64,000 nucleotides of DNA from Martinezella calliandrae (GTDB lineage: Bacteria > Pseudomonadota > Alphaproteobacteria > Rhizobiales > Rhizobiaceae). Shown one piece after another: positions 44,858-55,231 of this stretch; position 1 is the stretch's first letter; each line of letters opens with the position of its first letter. The stretch covers positions 23,968 through 87,967 of the forward strand of contig NZ_JARFYN010000036.1 in the NCBI RefSeq assembly GCF_030272695.1. Reading direction: 5' to 3'. Made by a program: the position numbers and the translations under genes. The notes under the pieces are model-generated. The model did no database searches, was not told the origin of the DNA, and saw only the letters and a list, made by a program, of their open reading frames with translations.

Positions 44858-46093
44858 TCAGGGACGAAGAACGCCGACGTCATCTACAATCTCGATATCA
44901 GTACCAAGCATCGCAGACTGTTCCCGTAGTCGCCCGAGAATTCGCTCGGCCGGCACGCCATACACGCGCTGCGGCGCCAACCGCCGTTCCAGCAGGCCAT
45001 CTTCCAGCCCATCTTCGCCGCCGATCACGACCGGATGGAACCGCAGCTCCGTCGACGATCCGTTTTCAGCGATCAAGCACACTGCCACGACGCTCTCCCA
45101 CACTTGTCGATCCGTCCATTTCGAGTTTGCTGACTTCACATGGAATATGAAATTCCCCAGGCTGTAGAAGATCGGCCGGCAGCGATAGATCTCGACCGGC
45201 TGCAGCACCGGCGCGCCGTGGCTGAGGAAAACAGCCGCACCCGCATCGATGCAGTCCTTGGCGACGGTCGAAACCCAGTCCGGGACCTCATGCCAGTTGC
45301 GGGCCCAATGATGATGATGGAGATAAGCGACAACAACGCATCCGTCGGAGGCGGCGGCCGAGATTGCCGCCAGATTGCGCTCCCGATCCTCGATATCGAC
45401 TCGGACGTTGCGGCCAAAGCCCTCGGCACGGCGAAAAATCGTCCGCGCGAAGCCAAGCTCGCCATCCTCCATCGGCAGCGGATCGTCCGGCTGGACATCG
45501 TTGAGGAGATGCATGTCGCCATAGCCGACTTTCTCGCGCACTTGGCGGATCTGTTCGAAGGCAGGCGCGTCAACGTCCAAAACCTGCGACAGCCGCAGCC
45601 GATTGATCCCCGGGCGTTCCGACCGCCCGGGACCGGAATCGGCAGCGTACATGAAATCCGGTCCCGGCCCCCCGTCCATGGCGACGAGCGCGACTTTGCG
45701 GGTACCGACGGATCGGATCGCGGCGCGCCCAGCCTCCTTGCGGTTCCGTCCAAGGCCTGCCGCCAGGAAGCCCCGCTTCTCGACCTCCTCCAGGGTCGAT
45801 AGCACACCGGAGGGACCGAGATCAAAGGCGTGATTATTGGAGAGCGACAGGCCCGCGAATCCCATGGATTGCAAGACGTCCAGCACCATAGGGTCGCTTG
45901 CCCCGAAATAAGACCCTTTCAGCGGCCATCCGCCATGCCGACCAAGGATCGTACCCTCGAAATTGGTGAAGGCGAGATCGGCAGAACGTAAGATGGAGCG
46001 AACGCCGTCGACAGCAGGGTCGGTGATCTGGCGGATATCGTGTTTGATCAAGGATTGGCCGGTCACGGCCAGGGTCAATTGGGAATGCATCAT
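44858..46093 (-). CDS. CapA-like metallophosphatase-fold protein
   Basis: A 411-residue member of the CapA/PgsA superfamily, associated with poly-gamma-glutamate synthesis. Motifs: TNFEGTILGRHGGWPLKG, LSLSNNHAFDLGPSGVLSTL, VAYLHHHHWARNWHEVPDWV and SHGAPVLQPVEIY with FYSLGNFIF. These place it in the metallophosphoesterase fold. No signal peptide or anchor helix is present, unlike capsule CapA, so it is likely cytosolic. It follows the ABC ATPase gene by 78 bp and is the last gene of the peptide-transport operon. The ATG at 46093 or the next codon at 46090 (AGAGG upstream) could start it. It may process imported gamma-linked peptides (inferred). Confidence 0.85.
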   Translation of the reverse strand: MMHSQLTLAVTGQSLIKHDIRQITDPAVDGVRSILRSADLAFTNFEGTILGRHGGWPLKGSYFGASDPMVLDVLQSMGFAGLSLSNNHAFDLGPSGVLSTLEEVEKRGFLAAGLGRNRKEAGRAAIRSVGTRKVALVAMDGGPGPDFMYAADSGPGRSERPGINRLRLSQVLDVDAPAFEQIRQVREKVGYGDMHLLNDVQPDDPLPMEDGELGFARTIFRRAEGFGRNVRVDIEDRERNLAAISAAASDGCVVVAYLHHHHWARNWHEVPDWVSTVAKDCIDAGAAVFLSHGAPVLQPVEIYRCRPIFYSLGNFIFHVKSANSKWTDRQVWESVVAVCLIAENGSSTELRFHPVVIGGEDGLEDGLLERRLAPQRVYGVPAERILGRLREQSAMLGTDIEIVDDVGVLRP

Positions 46094-46171
46094 GATCCTC
46101 TTGGGAATGAACGGCAGGGTGGCACGGCGAAGCCAGGTCGCTTGCCAATGGGCGTGCGTTTTGTAAGCCGG

Positions 46172-47824
46172 CTACAGGGTGAAGCGGGAAGCGCGCGCGG
46201 CAATCAGGCTGCGCGTGTAGGGATTCTGCGTGTGCGCAAAGATAAGGTCCGGCGGCCCGAAATCTTCGATCACCCCATCCTTGATGATGTAGACGGTGCC
46301 GCAGAGCTCCTGCACCACGGCGAGATCATGCGAGATGAAGATCATCGACAATCCGTCCTGCTCGACGCACTCTCTCAGTAAAGCGACGATCTCGGCCTGG
46401 ACAGAGACGTCGAGCGCAGAGGTCGGTTCGTCGGCGACGATGATGTCAGGCGCCGCCAGCAAGGCACGGCCGATGCAGACACGTTGTTTCTGTCCGCCGG
46501 ATAGCTGATGTGGATAGCGGTTAACGAAGCCAGCTGGCAGACCAAGCCGCTCCAGCATGTCGCAGGCCATCCCCGACGCAATTTTCCCAGCCGGCTTATC
46601 TGCGCGCGATCGGCAGACCTCTTCTAGCGTGGCGCCGATCGTTAGTCTCGGATTGAGCGAGGTCGCCGGATCCTGGAAGATCATCTGCACGCGCCCAAGC
46701 AGGCCGTTTCGGTGTGCGCTCACTGTCACATCGAACGGACGACCGTCGATGGCGAGCATGCCGCCGTCGCCCCGCTCCAGTCCGGCAACGATCCGTCCGA
46801 TCGTCGACTTTCCGCTGCCGCTCTCGCCGACAATTCCCGTAATTGCGCCACGTCCCATCTCGATGTCGATGCCGTCAAGCACGCGTTTCGGCGCTCTTTT
46901 CTGAAACGGAACTCCGATCCCGGACGCAGCGAAACTCTTGGAAATATTTCTCGCCGTTAGAACGGGCGCGGCGTCGGACCGAAGATCAGTTTCAAATGCC
47001 GCGGAAGTCTTCCCGATCCGGAGCCGCGGCACGGCGGCGAGCAGACGCCGGGTGTACTCCTGTTGCGGCCCGTCGAGCAGCGCGGGCGTGAAACCCTGTT
47101 CCACCACCTGGCCGTGGCGCATGACCACCACCCTGTCCGTGACCTCGGCGACAACGCCCATGTCGTGGGTCACGAGCAGCACGGAGAGGCCTCGCTCAAC
47201 GACGAGGGAGCGAAGCAGCCGCAACACCTGCTTCTGCACCGTCGCATCGAGCGCCGAGGTGGGTTCGTCCGCGACGATGATGTCGGGAGATCCGGCAAGT
47301 GCGATCGCAATCACCACGCGCTGCCGCTGGCCCCCGGACAGCTGGTGTGGATAGGCGTCGAAGCGGCCCTCAGCTTCCGAAATCTCGACAAGGGCGAGGA
47401 GCTCAATCGCGCGGGCTTTTGCCGCCTTGCGCGACAGCGCCGGGTCAAGCGCCCGGATCGTTTCCGTCAGTTGTCGGCCGATGCTCATCAGCGGATCGAG
47501 CGAGGCGGTATGATCCTGGAAAATGCTGGCGATGCGCCGGCCGCGCAACCACACGCGATCATTCGGGTCGATCGTCTCCATAGCCTCGCCAGCAAAACGG
47601 ATGGTGCCTGCGACCTGTTCGAAGCCTGACGGCAACAAGCCGAGAATGGCGTTGCCGATCGTCGACTTCCCGGCGCCGGATTCGCCAATGATGCCGAGGA
47701 TCTCCCCACGATCGAGATCGAAGCTGACGTCGTGGACGACCGCCGACAAGCCTCGCCCGCCGCGATGGGAGAGTGAAAGGCGCTCGACACTCAGGAGCGG
47801 ATGATCGTGAAACGATGGGATCAT
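46172..47824 (-). CDS. Fused double ABC ATPase for peptide import
   Basis: A 550-residue protein with two ABC domains in one chain, corresponding to DppD and DppF. Walker A motifs GESGAGKST (near residue 46) and GESGSGKST, signature motifs LSGGQRQR and LSGGQKQR, and Walker B segments IIVADEPTSALD occur twice. It energises import of oligopeptides or related compounds through the adjacent permeases. The ATG at 47824 overlaps the preceding permease stop as ATGA. Confidence 0.93.
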   Translation of the reverse strand: MIPSFHDHPLLSVERLSLSHRGGRGLSAVVHDVSFDLDRGEILGIIGESGAGKSTIGNAILGLLPSGFEQVAGTIRFAGEAMETIDPNDRVWLRGRRIASIFQDHTASLDPLMSIGRQLTETIRALDPALSRKAAKARAIELLALVEISEAEGRFDAYPHQLSGGQRQRVVIAIALAGSPDIIVADEPTSALDATVQKQVLRLLRSLVVERGLSVLLVTHDMGVVAEVTDRVVVMRHGQVVEQGFTPALLDGPQQEYTRRLLAAVPRLRIGKTSAAFETDLRSDAAPVLTARNISKSFAASGIGVPFQKRAPKRVLDGIDIEMGRGAITGIVGESGSGKSTIGRIVAGLERGDGGMLAIDGRPFDVTVSAHRNGLLGRVQMIFQDPATSLNPRLTIGATLEEVCRSRADKPAGKIASGMACDMLERLGLPAGFVNRYPHQLSGGQKQRVCIGRALLAAPDIIVADEPTSALDVSVQAEIVALLRECVEQDGLSMIFISHDLAVVQELCGTVYIIKDGVIEDFGPPDLIFAHTQNPYTRSLIAARASRFTL

Positions 47825-48693
47825 AGCTGGCGGCTCCTCGGATCCAGGCGTCGGCGAAGCCCTTCGCCAACCAGATTAATGCTCGCGATGAGACCAAATA
47901 GCGCCAAGCCCGGGAAAAGGCTGATCCAGTACTGACCGGTCATGAGATATTCGAAGCCGTTGGCCACCGTGGTGCCGAGTGACGGTCGGTCGATAGGAAC
48001 GCCGAGGCCAAGGAAGGACAACGTTGCTTCGAGCGCCACGGCATGTCCGATATCGATCGGCAGCAGCGTAATCGCCGGCGCGATGCTGTTGGGAAGCAGA
48101 TGGCGCAAGAGAATGCGGCGAAACGGCAATCGCAACAACCTTGCTGCGTCCATATAGGGTTTCGACACCTCGCTGCGGGCGGCCGCTCTTGTGACACGGG
48201 CATAGGTGGCCCATTGGGCGATCACCAGCGCGAGCACGATCCGGTCAATTCCAGGACCGAGCGTCACGATGGCGACCAGGGCCACCAGCAACGTTGGCAG
48301 GCTGAGCTGCAGGTCGACCAGTCGCATCAACGCAATATCGGCCCATCCCCCGGCATAGGCAGCGGTAACGCCGGCGGTCAGTCCGACGACGGCGGCGATC
48401 GCGACGCTGCTGATCGAGACGACGAGGCTGATGCGCAATCCATAAAGGATCGCGCTCAGAATATCCCTGCCGAGCCCGTCGGTCCCGAGCAGATAGAGAT
48501 AACCCCCGCTGCTCTGAGCGCCGGGTGGCGACGACGCCTCCCAGGCGAAAATCTGCAGTGGATCATAAGGGTTCTGGGGCGCCAGCAAGGGTGCCGCCAC
48601 CGCCGCGAACACGTAGCAGGCGAGCACGATGACGGGGAGATGGACGATCGGGCGATTGGGGCCCTGAAGGCTTCGCAGAATGGTTGCTTTCAT
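47821..48693 (-). CDS. Peptide ABC transporter permease, DppC type
   Basis: A 290-residue inner-membrane permease with the OppC N-terminal segment (VIVLACYVFAAVAAPLLAPQNPYDPL) and the BPD transport domain ending in the EAA-loop-like ALEATLSFLGLGVPIDRPSLG. About six membrane segments. It should pair with the DppB-type permease encoded just upstream. The ATG at 48693 follows AGGAGG. Only 12 bp separate it from the previous gene. Confidence 0.92.
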   Translation of the reverse strand: MKATILRSLQGPNRPIVHLPVIVLACYVFAAVAAPLLAPQNPYDPLQIFAWEASSPPGAQSSGGYLYLLGTDGLGRDILSAILYGLRISLVVSISSVAIAAVVGLTAGVTAAYAGGWADIALMRLVDLQLSLPTLLVALVAIVTLGPGIDRIVLALVIAQWATYARVTRAAARSEVSKPYMDAARLLRLPFRRILLRHLLPNSIAPAITLLPIDIGHAVALEATLSFLGLGVPIDRPSLGTTVANGFEYLMTGQYWISLFPGLALFGLIASINLVGEGLRRRLDPRSRQL

Positions 48694-48705
48694 CTTAGGG
48701 CCTCC

Positions 48706-49598
<893 letters not shown>

Positions 49599-49604
49599 GT
49601 CCAC

Positions 49605-51185
49605 TTACTCCCCGGCCGGGACAGCCTGCATCGCCGTCGTCCATCCGCGTGGATGCATGAGGTAGGAACCAACACGGGCGCCGTAGCCGATGATGTGATC
49701 GAAATGATAGAGCGGGATGATCGGCTGATCGGCCATGACGAATTCGGTGGCGCGGGCGAGCGCTGCGTCTCGATCCGTCCCGAAATCCATCGCTTCGGCC
49801 TTGGCCAGTAGGCCGTCGAATTCAGGATTGCTGTAATGGCCGTAATTCTGAATGCCGGTCCCGCGCCTGACGTCTTCGGTGGCGAGCACGGCATCCATGA
49901 CGACGTCGACGGTCTCGCCGGAGGCACCGGCGTACCAGAGGCCATATTCGCCTGCCGCCCGCTTGGTGTTGAAGACGGAGAACGGCGCTGCCACCGGCCG
50001 CACCGTGACGCCCACGCGTGCCCAGTTCTGCGTGATCGCCTGCAGGCTCTCGGCATCTCCCGGATAGCGGCCGGTCGGTCCGGCGAGCACTATGGCGAAG
50101 CCGTCAGGATAGCCAGCCTGCGCGAGCAACGCCTTGGCCGCCTCATAGTCCGGCTTTCCGGCACTGAGATTGGACGAGGTGCCCGGAAGCCCGTCGGGAA
50201 AGAACTGCGAGGCGCTAGCGCCGAAGCCGGACAGCACCTTGTCGGACAGCACGCTGCGGTCAGTCGCCATTGAGAGCGCTCGGCGCACCCGGACATCCTT
50301 GAACGGGTTGGCGATCGGCTGGCCGGCTTTATCCGTCACGCCTGGCGCGTGATCGGATTTCATGTCGAACTGCAGGAAATTGACGCGTGCAGCCCCGATG
50401 CTGGCGATCTTCACACCCTGCTTCCTCAATCCTGCGACGTCGCGGGCAGGGAGGAAGTCTGCGAGATCGACATCGCCCGTTCGGAGCGCTGCCACGCGGG
50501 CTTGCGGGCTTTCGATGATACGGAAGGTCACCGCTGCCCAAGCGGGCCGACCGCCCCAGTAGTCATCGTTGCGAACGAGTTTCAGTTCCTCGCCCGACTG
50601 CCAGCGGGCGAACTTGTAAGGCCCTGTCCCGACCGGAGCCGTGCCTGCATTCAGCTCCTCGGTCGTGCGAAATCCACTCGGCGCGTGCTCCATGATGAAG
50701 ATCGATGAGAGCGCTAGCGGCAGAGCGGGCGCGCTGCCATTGGTGTCGATGAGGACCGTCAGCGGATCGGGAGACGAAACCGACTTGATGTCCTTAGTGT
50801 AGAATTGGAAGCCTCCACCCGGTGGGTTGAGGAAGGTTCGGATCCGCTCGATCGAATAGGCGACATCCTGGGACGTGAAAGACGTACCGTCATGGAACAG
50901 GACGTTGGCGCGTAGCTTGAACTCCCACTGCGTCTCCGACAACCGGCGCCATGACGTCGCGAGGCCCGGCTTCAATTGCAGGGTTTCATCTTGATAGATC
51001 AGGCGCTCGTAGATCTGCGACAGCAATGACGTATTCTCGTTTAACGTCGCGTAGTGCGGATCGAGCGTCAACAGTTTGTAGGAGGTAGCGATTCGCAGTT
51101 CCTGCGCCATGGCGGGCGACATAGCGACGGACAGCAGGGCGCCCAGAATGAGCACCAGTTGACGAATGGTATGCACGAATCTCAT
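49605..51185 (-). CDS. Peptide ABC transporter substrate-binding protein (SBP family 5)
   Basis: A 526-residue periplasmic binding protein. The Sec signal peptide (MRFVHTIRQLVLILGALLSV) ends near AMAQE. The family-5 signature is around NVLFHDGTSFTSQDVAYSIE, with GTGPYKFARWQSGEELKLVRND further on. It should bind oligopeptides or similar solutes. The ATG at 51185 follows AAGGGAA. Its stop almost touches the DppB start, and it is the first gene of the operon SBP-dppB-dppC-dppDF-capA-like. A 22-bp operator-like repeat lies 115 bp upstream of the start. Confidence 0.92.
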   Translation of the reverse strand: MRFVHTIRQLVLILGALLSVAMSPAMAQELRIATSYKLLTLDPHYATLNENTSLLSQIYERLIYQDETLQLKPGLATSWRRLSETQWEFKLRANVLFHDGTSFTSQDVAYSIERIRTFLNPPGGGFQFYTKDIKSVSSPDPLTVLIDTNGSAPALPLALSSIFIMEHAPSGFRTTEELNAGTAPVGTGPYKFARWQSGEELKLVRNDDYWGGRPAWAAVTFRIIESPQARVAALRTGDVDLADFLPARDVAGLRKQGVKIASIGAARVNFLQFDMKSDHAPGVTDKAGQPIANPFKDVRVRRALSMATDRSVLSDKVLSGFGASASQFFPDGLPGTSSNLSAGKPDYEAAKALLAQAGYPDGFAIVLAGPTGRYPGDAESLQAITQNWARVGVTVRPVAAPFSVFNTKRAAGEYGLWYAGASGETVDVVMDAVLATEDVRRGTGIQNYGHYSNPEFDGLLAKAEAMDFGTDRDAALARATEFVMADQPIIPLYHFDHIIGYGARVGSYLMHPRGWTTAMQAVPAGE

Positions 51186-51299
51186 CAGACAGTTCCCTTG
51201 TTTTTTGGCACAGCAATTCCACCTGCGACAAAGCGAAGCTTCGTCACATTCACCCGGACTTCGAAGACCGGAAGCTTTGATGAGCCGGTTATGTATTGG

Positions 51300-51321
51300 A
51301 TACTCTGTAGATGAATACTCT
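51300..51321 (-). promoter_or_regulatory. Operator-like direct repeat, second copy
   Basis: Identical over all 22 bases to 44159-44180: ATACTCT, eight-base spacer, ATACTCT. Here a dyad (TGTAGA at 51306-51311, TCTACA at 51319-51324) is superimposed. It lies in the promoter region of the peptide-transport operon, about 115 bp ahead of the binding-protein start. Confidence 0.55.
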
Positions 51322-51685
51322 ACATATTGCAATTGCCGTTTGTAGAAATTGGCTGAGCTCACAGGCCCGTTAGGTGCTGAGACGGGAAAGCGAGTTCGAT
51401 TTCGAACTTGTGACGCGCCAGAATCCGTTCGATCGCGCACGAGCTTCCCAACGCCATGCAGCGCTGCGCCACGGATGTCACACCGGCCTCATGCGCTCGC
51501 TAAGGCATCCACACGTTCCTCCAAGGCTGGGGTATAGAATGGAGCCACGAGGCTCAGCAGTACCGGGCCTCCGTTCATGACATGCCGTCCACTGCGCTAT
51601 CCTCGTCGAGCTCCCCCATTTCCAGATTGGCCCGACGAGGAAATCATGATGAATATCCTTGTGGCCGGATCGGATCGCGCAGCCC
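51322..51685. other. Intergenic region, nothing recognised
   Basis: 364 bp between the operon promoter and the 3' end of the NAD(P)H-binding gene. No gene, repeat or terminator was identified. Confidence 0.35.
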
Positions 51686-52555
51686 TCAGGCCGCAGTCAA
51701 AATCTCGGCTACGAAGTCGCGATAGGCATGCAGCGGGCGGCCTAGCATCTTAGTGAGTCGCTCGACGTCGCCGGCTTCGGGGATCATGCCGTCGCTGACA
51801 TAGCGCTCGGCCATCAGGCGCATCTCATAGGCCGTCCACTTCGGCATGAAGCTGGCCATGTTCTGCTCGAACCCGCTGGGATCGTCGCCGCCATAGACGA
51901 CAGGGCGTTCCAGGACATCCGACCAGATCGCAGCAATCTGCGAGCCGGTAAGCGTATCAGGGCCGACCAGGTTGATGGTTTCGAGCGGCAGCTTGTCCGG
52001 AGCCTGCTCGCGCCGGATCAGCTCGATTGCCGCGACCTCGGCAATGTCGCGCGCGTCGACCATGGCGACACCCTTGCTGCCGATTGGTATCGGATAGACG
52101 CCGTGATTGCGGATGACGTCCTTGATCATCAGTTCGTTGTCGATGAAGTAGGTCGGTCGCAGGATGGTGGCGCTGAAGCCCATCTGTGCGAGCATGCGCT
52201 CGGCGCCGGACTTCACCGCGAAGTGCGGCACGTTCACGAAACGGTCGGCGTGGATCACCGAAAGATAGACGACGCGCTCTACGCCAACCTCGCGGGCAAT
52301 ATTGAGCGTGATGATCGCCTGAGTGAATTCGTCTCCGGTGACCGCGTTCAGAAGAAACAGCGCGCTCACCCTGTCGAACGCGGCGCGCAGGGCGTCGATG
52401 TCGAGCAGGTCGCCCTGTGCGACTTCGACGCCGACTGGGAAATTGGCCTTCGAGGGATCGCGGGTCAGCACGCGCACCTTGGCGCCGCGCTTGACGAGTT
52501 GGTCGACGACATGGCGGCCGACGCGACCGGTGGCACCAGTAACAAGAATAGTCAT
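51686..52555 (-). CDS. NmrA/QorB-like NAD(P)H-binding protein
   Basis: A 289-residue atypical SDR. The Rossmann motif VTGATGRVGRHVVDQLVKRG is at the N terminus. GDLLDIDALRAAFDRVSALF and the central GFSATILRPTYFIDNELM region follow the NmrA/QorB pattern. Such proteins are quinone reductases or redox-sensing regulators; which one applies cannot be read. The ATG at 52555 follows GGAGTGATCCC. It is divergent from a LysR gene, 103 bp apart, so that regulator is its probable controller. Confidence 0.87.
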   Translation of the reverse strand: MTILVTGATGRVGRHVVDQLVKRGAKVRVLTRDPSKANFPVGVEVAQGDLLDIDALRAAFDRVSALFLLNAVTGDEFTQAIITLNIAREVGVERVVYLSVIHADRFVNVPHFAVKSGAERMLAQMGFSATILRPTYFIDNELMIKDVIRNHGVYPIPIGSKGVAMVDARDIAEVAAIELIRREQAPDKLPLETINLVGPDTLTGSQIAAIWSDVLERPVVYGGDDPSGFEQNMASFMPKWTAYEMRLMAERYVSDGMIPEAGDVERLTKMLGRPLHAYRDFVAEILTAA

Positions 52556-52658
52556 GGGATCACTCCGTATTGGGGTCAGAAGACACCCTGCAAATTAGTG
52601 ATCCACATTCTTGCCGATAGACGCTAAATCTGGACGCGGCGTCTCACTGGTGAAACAC

Positions 52659-53553
52659 ATGGATCTGCTCGCATTGGCCGATTTCAACCTGGTCGCCCGA
52701 CATGGCGGGTTCGGTAAGGCAGCTCGCGCAAGCGGCCGCCCGAAGGCGACTTTGTCACGAAGGGTGGCCGAGCTGGAAGCAAGCCTTGACGTGCGCTTGT
52801 TTGAGCGGGGCGCACGGGCACCTCAAGCTCACAGAAGAGGGGCGGGCCCTGTTCGAGCGAACCGGCCTCTTGCTTGCGGAGCTTGAGGAGACGGCGGCAG
52901 CGATCGCCTCTGGCGGGCGCAGCCCTCGCGGCCGACTGCGGATCAGTGCGCCTCTGCTCTTTTCTCAGACTGCCATGGGGAAGCTGGCGGCGGGTTTTGC
53001 GCGTAAATACCCGGATGTCAGGCTTGAGGTGACAACTGAAGATCGGACCGTCGACATGATCGAGGAAGGTTATGATCTGGTCATCCGCGTCAACCCGGAG
53101 CCCGATGTAAACCTCGTGGGGCGTGTTTTCCTGCACGACCAGCTCGTGGTGGTTGCGAGCCCCGATCTGCGCCTGCCGCCGGATAATGGTCCTGTCCCGG
53201 CGGTCGTGCGCGGCCCGATCAGCCAAGTCGAAGCCTGGGAGGTAACGACGCCGTCAGGCAAACGCAACTTTACCACCACTCCCGTGCTCGGCTTGTCGTC
53301 GCTGGTGATGGTCCGGGATGCCGTCCGTATGGGCGTCGGTGCCGCGCGTCTGCCACTATCGCTGGCCAGTCCTGATCTGGCCGCCGGTAGGCTGGTTCGT
53401 TGGGGAGATGTTGAGGGACCAGAGACCGCCCTTTGGGCGCTCTATCCAACAAGGCGGCTGCTCAGCGCTCGTGTGTCAGCGTTCCTGGAGCATCTTAGGG
53501 ACGCCTTCCCGCAGGGAACGCCAAGCGAGCTTGCGGCCTATGTCGGAGGCTGA
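52659..53553 (+). pseudogene. LysR-family regulator with a one-base frameshift
   Basis: The helix-turn-helix starts at the ATG 52659: MDLLALADFNLVARHGGFGK then KATLSRRVAELEASLDVRLF. After ERGAR the frame breaks, and the rest of a normal LysR protein follows in another frame, from HLKLTEEGRALFERTG through RGRLRISAPLLFSQTAMG to the end at 53553. One extra G near 52815 explains the break. If it is a sequencing error, the protein would be about 297 residues and complete. It is divergent from the NmrA-like gene, its probable target. Confidence 0.8.
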
Positions 53554-53765
53554 AAGCAGCAATAGCAGCTACCCATGCGGTGCCCAGATATGATCGCCCC
53601 ACGAGGATATCTGAGCGCCGGGCGAAAGGTCCATAATTTACCCGACCCGCGCTCCGACAACGCTGCTTTGTGTCAGGCCTTCGACGATCGGTGGAGGTCA
53701 CGGCGTGGGACCGTTGTGGGGATCAACGAGGACTGACAGTACCCGGTTGATGCCGAGCTAAGATG

Positions 53766-55187
53766 TCAGGCCCATGCCCATTCGGCGTCCTGTCGATCGA
53801 CGAGGCCGGCTCGCAGTTCGCTCGAAAGCGCAGCCCAGCTAGAATCCGCCGTGAAGCTTTCGAGATTTCCGCAGGCCTGCCGCAACGCAAGCGCCATGTA
53901 TCGGTGGATCAGTGGGGAAACCGTGCCGCCCGCTCCCATCGTGTCAGCGAAGGGATCGCCGTCATTTGGCCGCAGCACGCGGTGTCCCCAGACGCCCGGC
54001 CGTTTGTCCTGGCGCAGAAGATCCAGCGACGGTTCGTTGCCGCCGAGTTTTTCCATCGCCGCGGCAAAGGCGGCGCGCATCAAGGGATAGTAGATTGTCT
54101 GCCGACAGCCGCCCAGAACGCGAACCCCCGGAAGGATCGACAAGACGAGGAAGACGATCAGCATGTTCGGAAGGATGATCCGAGATCTCAACGCCTCGGC
54201 AAGTGGCAGCGCCGAAAAGGGCACAGCAATGTCGGCTTCAGCTCGCTCAGATCTCAGTGCGCCATCTTTCAATCGCAGCACGAACAACTGCCCTTCGCGC
54301 ATGCCCCAAAAGAAATCGGTTGTTCGGCGGATCCAGCCGCCCCACGCGCTCCCGTTCAATCGGTCTACGAAGGACAGCACGGCAAGCGAAAACCGCGGAT
54401 CTTCGACGAAGCATCGCGCGAGCCAGCTCTTCGGCTGTTCGAGATGATCAGCCACCAGATCCGCGACATCGACGTCACTGAACTGCAGGATCTGCACCGT
54501 CGGTGGAAAAAAGTGCTTCCACAGGATCTGGTTCCCAGCCTCGATCGCTTCTGCCGCGGAAGGAAAGCCGCGCTGCGGCAGAAGCGTTCTCAATCGCGCG
54601 GTGGAAGGACTATCGCTGTCGCTTCTAGTGCCCGCCGACAGGAGAAAGCGAAGCCCGTCTGCGCTGCCGCACACGCTTAAGCGATCCATGTCGCGACGCG
54701 ACATTCCGAAGAGATTGACTGCGTCGCCGTCGAGCTTCAGCCATCCCGGGCCCTTCTTTGCCTTCTCGCTGAACTTCACCGTCGAGCACTGATAGGAAAT
54801 GTGCCAACGACGTGCGTGTGAGGTCAGGCCCATCATGCAGAATAGGTGCGTGTAAAAGGCATCCGGTTCGAGTGCGAGCAAACAATGTGGACCGGTTTGC
54901 AAAACTGGAAACGACAGCAATTGTGCGCCCGCATCGGCTGCGTCATCGCGGCCGAATCCGCGGCGGCGCGCGACGCGAACAACCAGATCGCGCAACCTCG
55001 CCCGAGCGACCTCCCGATCGTCGGAGCTTTTGGCCAGGTAGCGAACATCGTAAACAGCATGGGCGTAGTCGCCGAGAGAACGGTCCCAGAAATCCTTCAT
55101 CTCGGGCATCAAATGCGAAAGGGCCGCCATAGCGTCGGGCGGCGTAGATGCCGGATCTCGCTTTCTATACGTATGATTGAATAGCAT
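53766..55187 (-). CDS. Unrecognised 473-residue protein, partner of a methyltransferase-like gene
   Basis: No family is recognised. The protein is soluble with one hydrophobic stretch (ILPNMLIVFLVLSILPGVRV) near residue 370. Notable segments are MMGLTSHARRWHISYQCSTV, HFFPPTVQILQFSDVDVADL and STFRRTTDFFWG-like WIRRTTDFFWGMREGQLFVL. No nucleotide-binding or metal motif is obvious. Length, absence of stops and the ATG at 55187 with AGGAAA upstream argue for a real gene. It begins 44 bp after the methyltransferase-like gene on the same strand, so both are probably one operon. It could be an enzyme or scaffold of a small biosynthetic route (inference only). Confidence 0.65.
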   Translation of the reverse strand: MLFNHTYRKRDPASTPPDAMAALSHLMPEMKDFWDRSLGDYAHAVYDVRYLAKSSDDREVARARLRDLVVRVARRRGFGRDDAADAGAQLLSFPVLQTGPHCLLALEPDAFYTHLFCMMGLTSHARRWHISYQCSTVKFSEKAKKGPGWLKLDGDAVNLFGMSRRDMDRLSVCGSADGLRFLLSAGTRSDSDSPSTARLRTLLPQRGFPSAAEAIEAGNQILWKHFFPPTVQILQFSDVDVADLVADHLEQPKSWLARCFVEDPRFSLAVLSFVDRLNGSAWGGWIRRTTDFFWGMREGQLFVLRLKDGALRSERAEADIAVPFSALPLAEALRSRIILPNMLIVFLVLSILPGVRVLGGCRQTIYYPLMRAAFAAAMEKLGGNEPSLDLLRQDKRPGVWGHRVLRPNDGDPFADTMGAGGTVSPLIHRYMALALRQACGNLESFTADSSWAALSSELRAGLVDRQDAEWAWA

Positions 55188-55231
55188 AATATTTCCTCGG
55201 CTGAGTTGCGAGATGACGAATGGATAGAGCG

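Noticed and set aside
53763..54680. 305-codon plus-strand open frame
   Set aside because: Antisense to the 473-residue protein. The minus-strand gene has a ribosome binding site and an operon partner, and the plus frame has neither.
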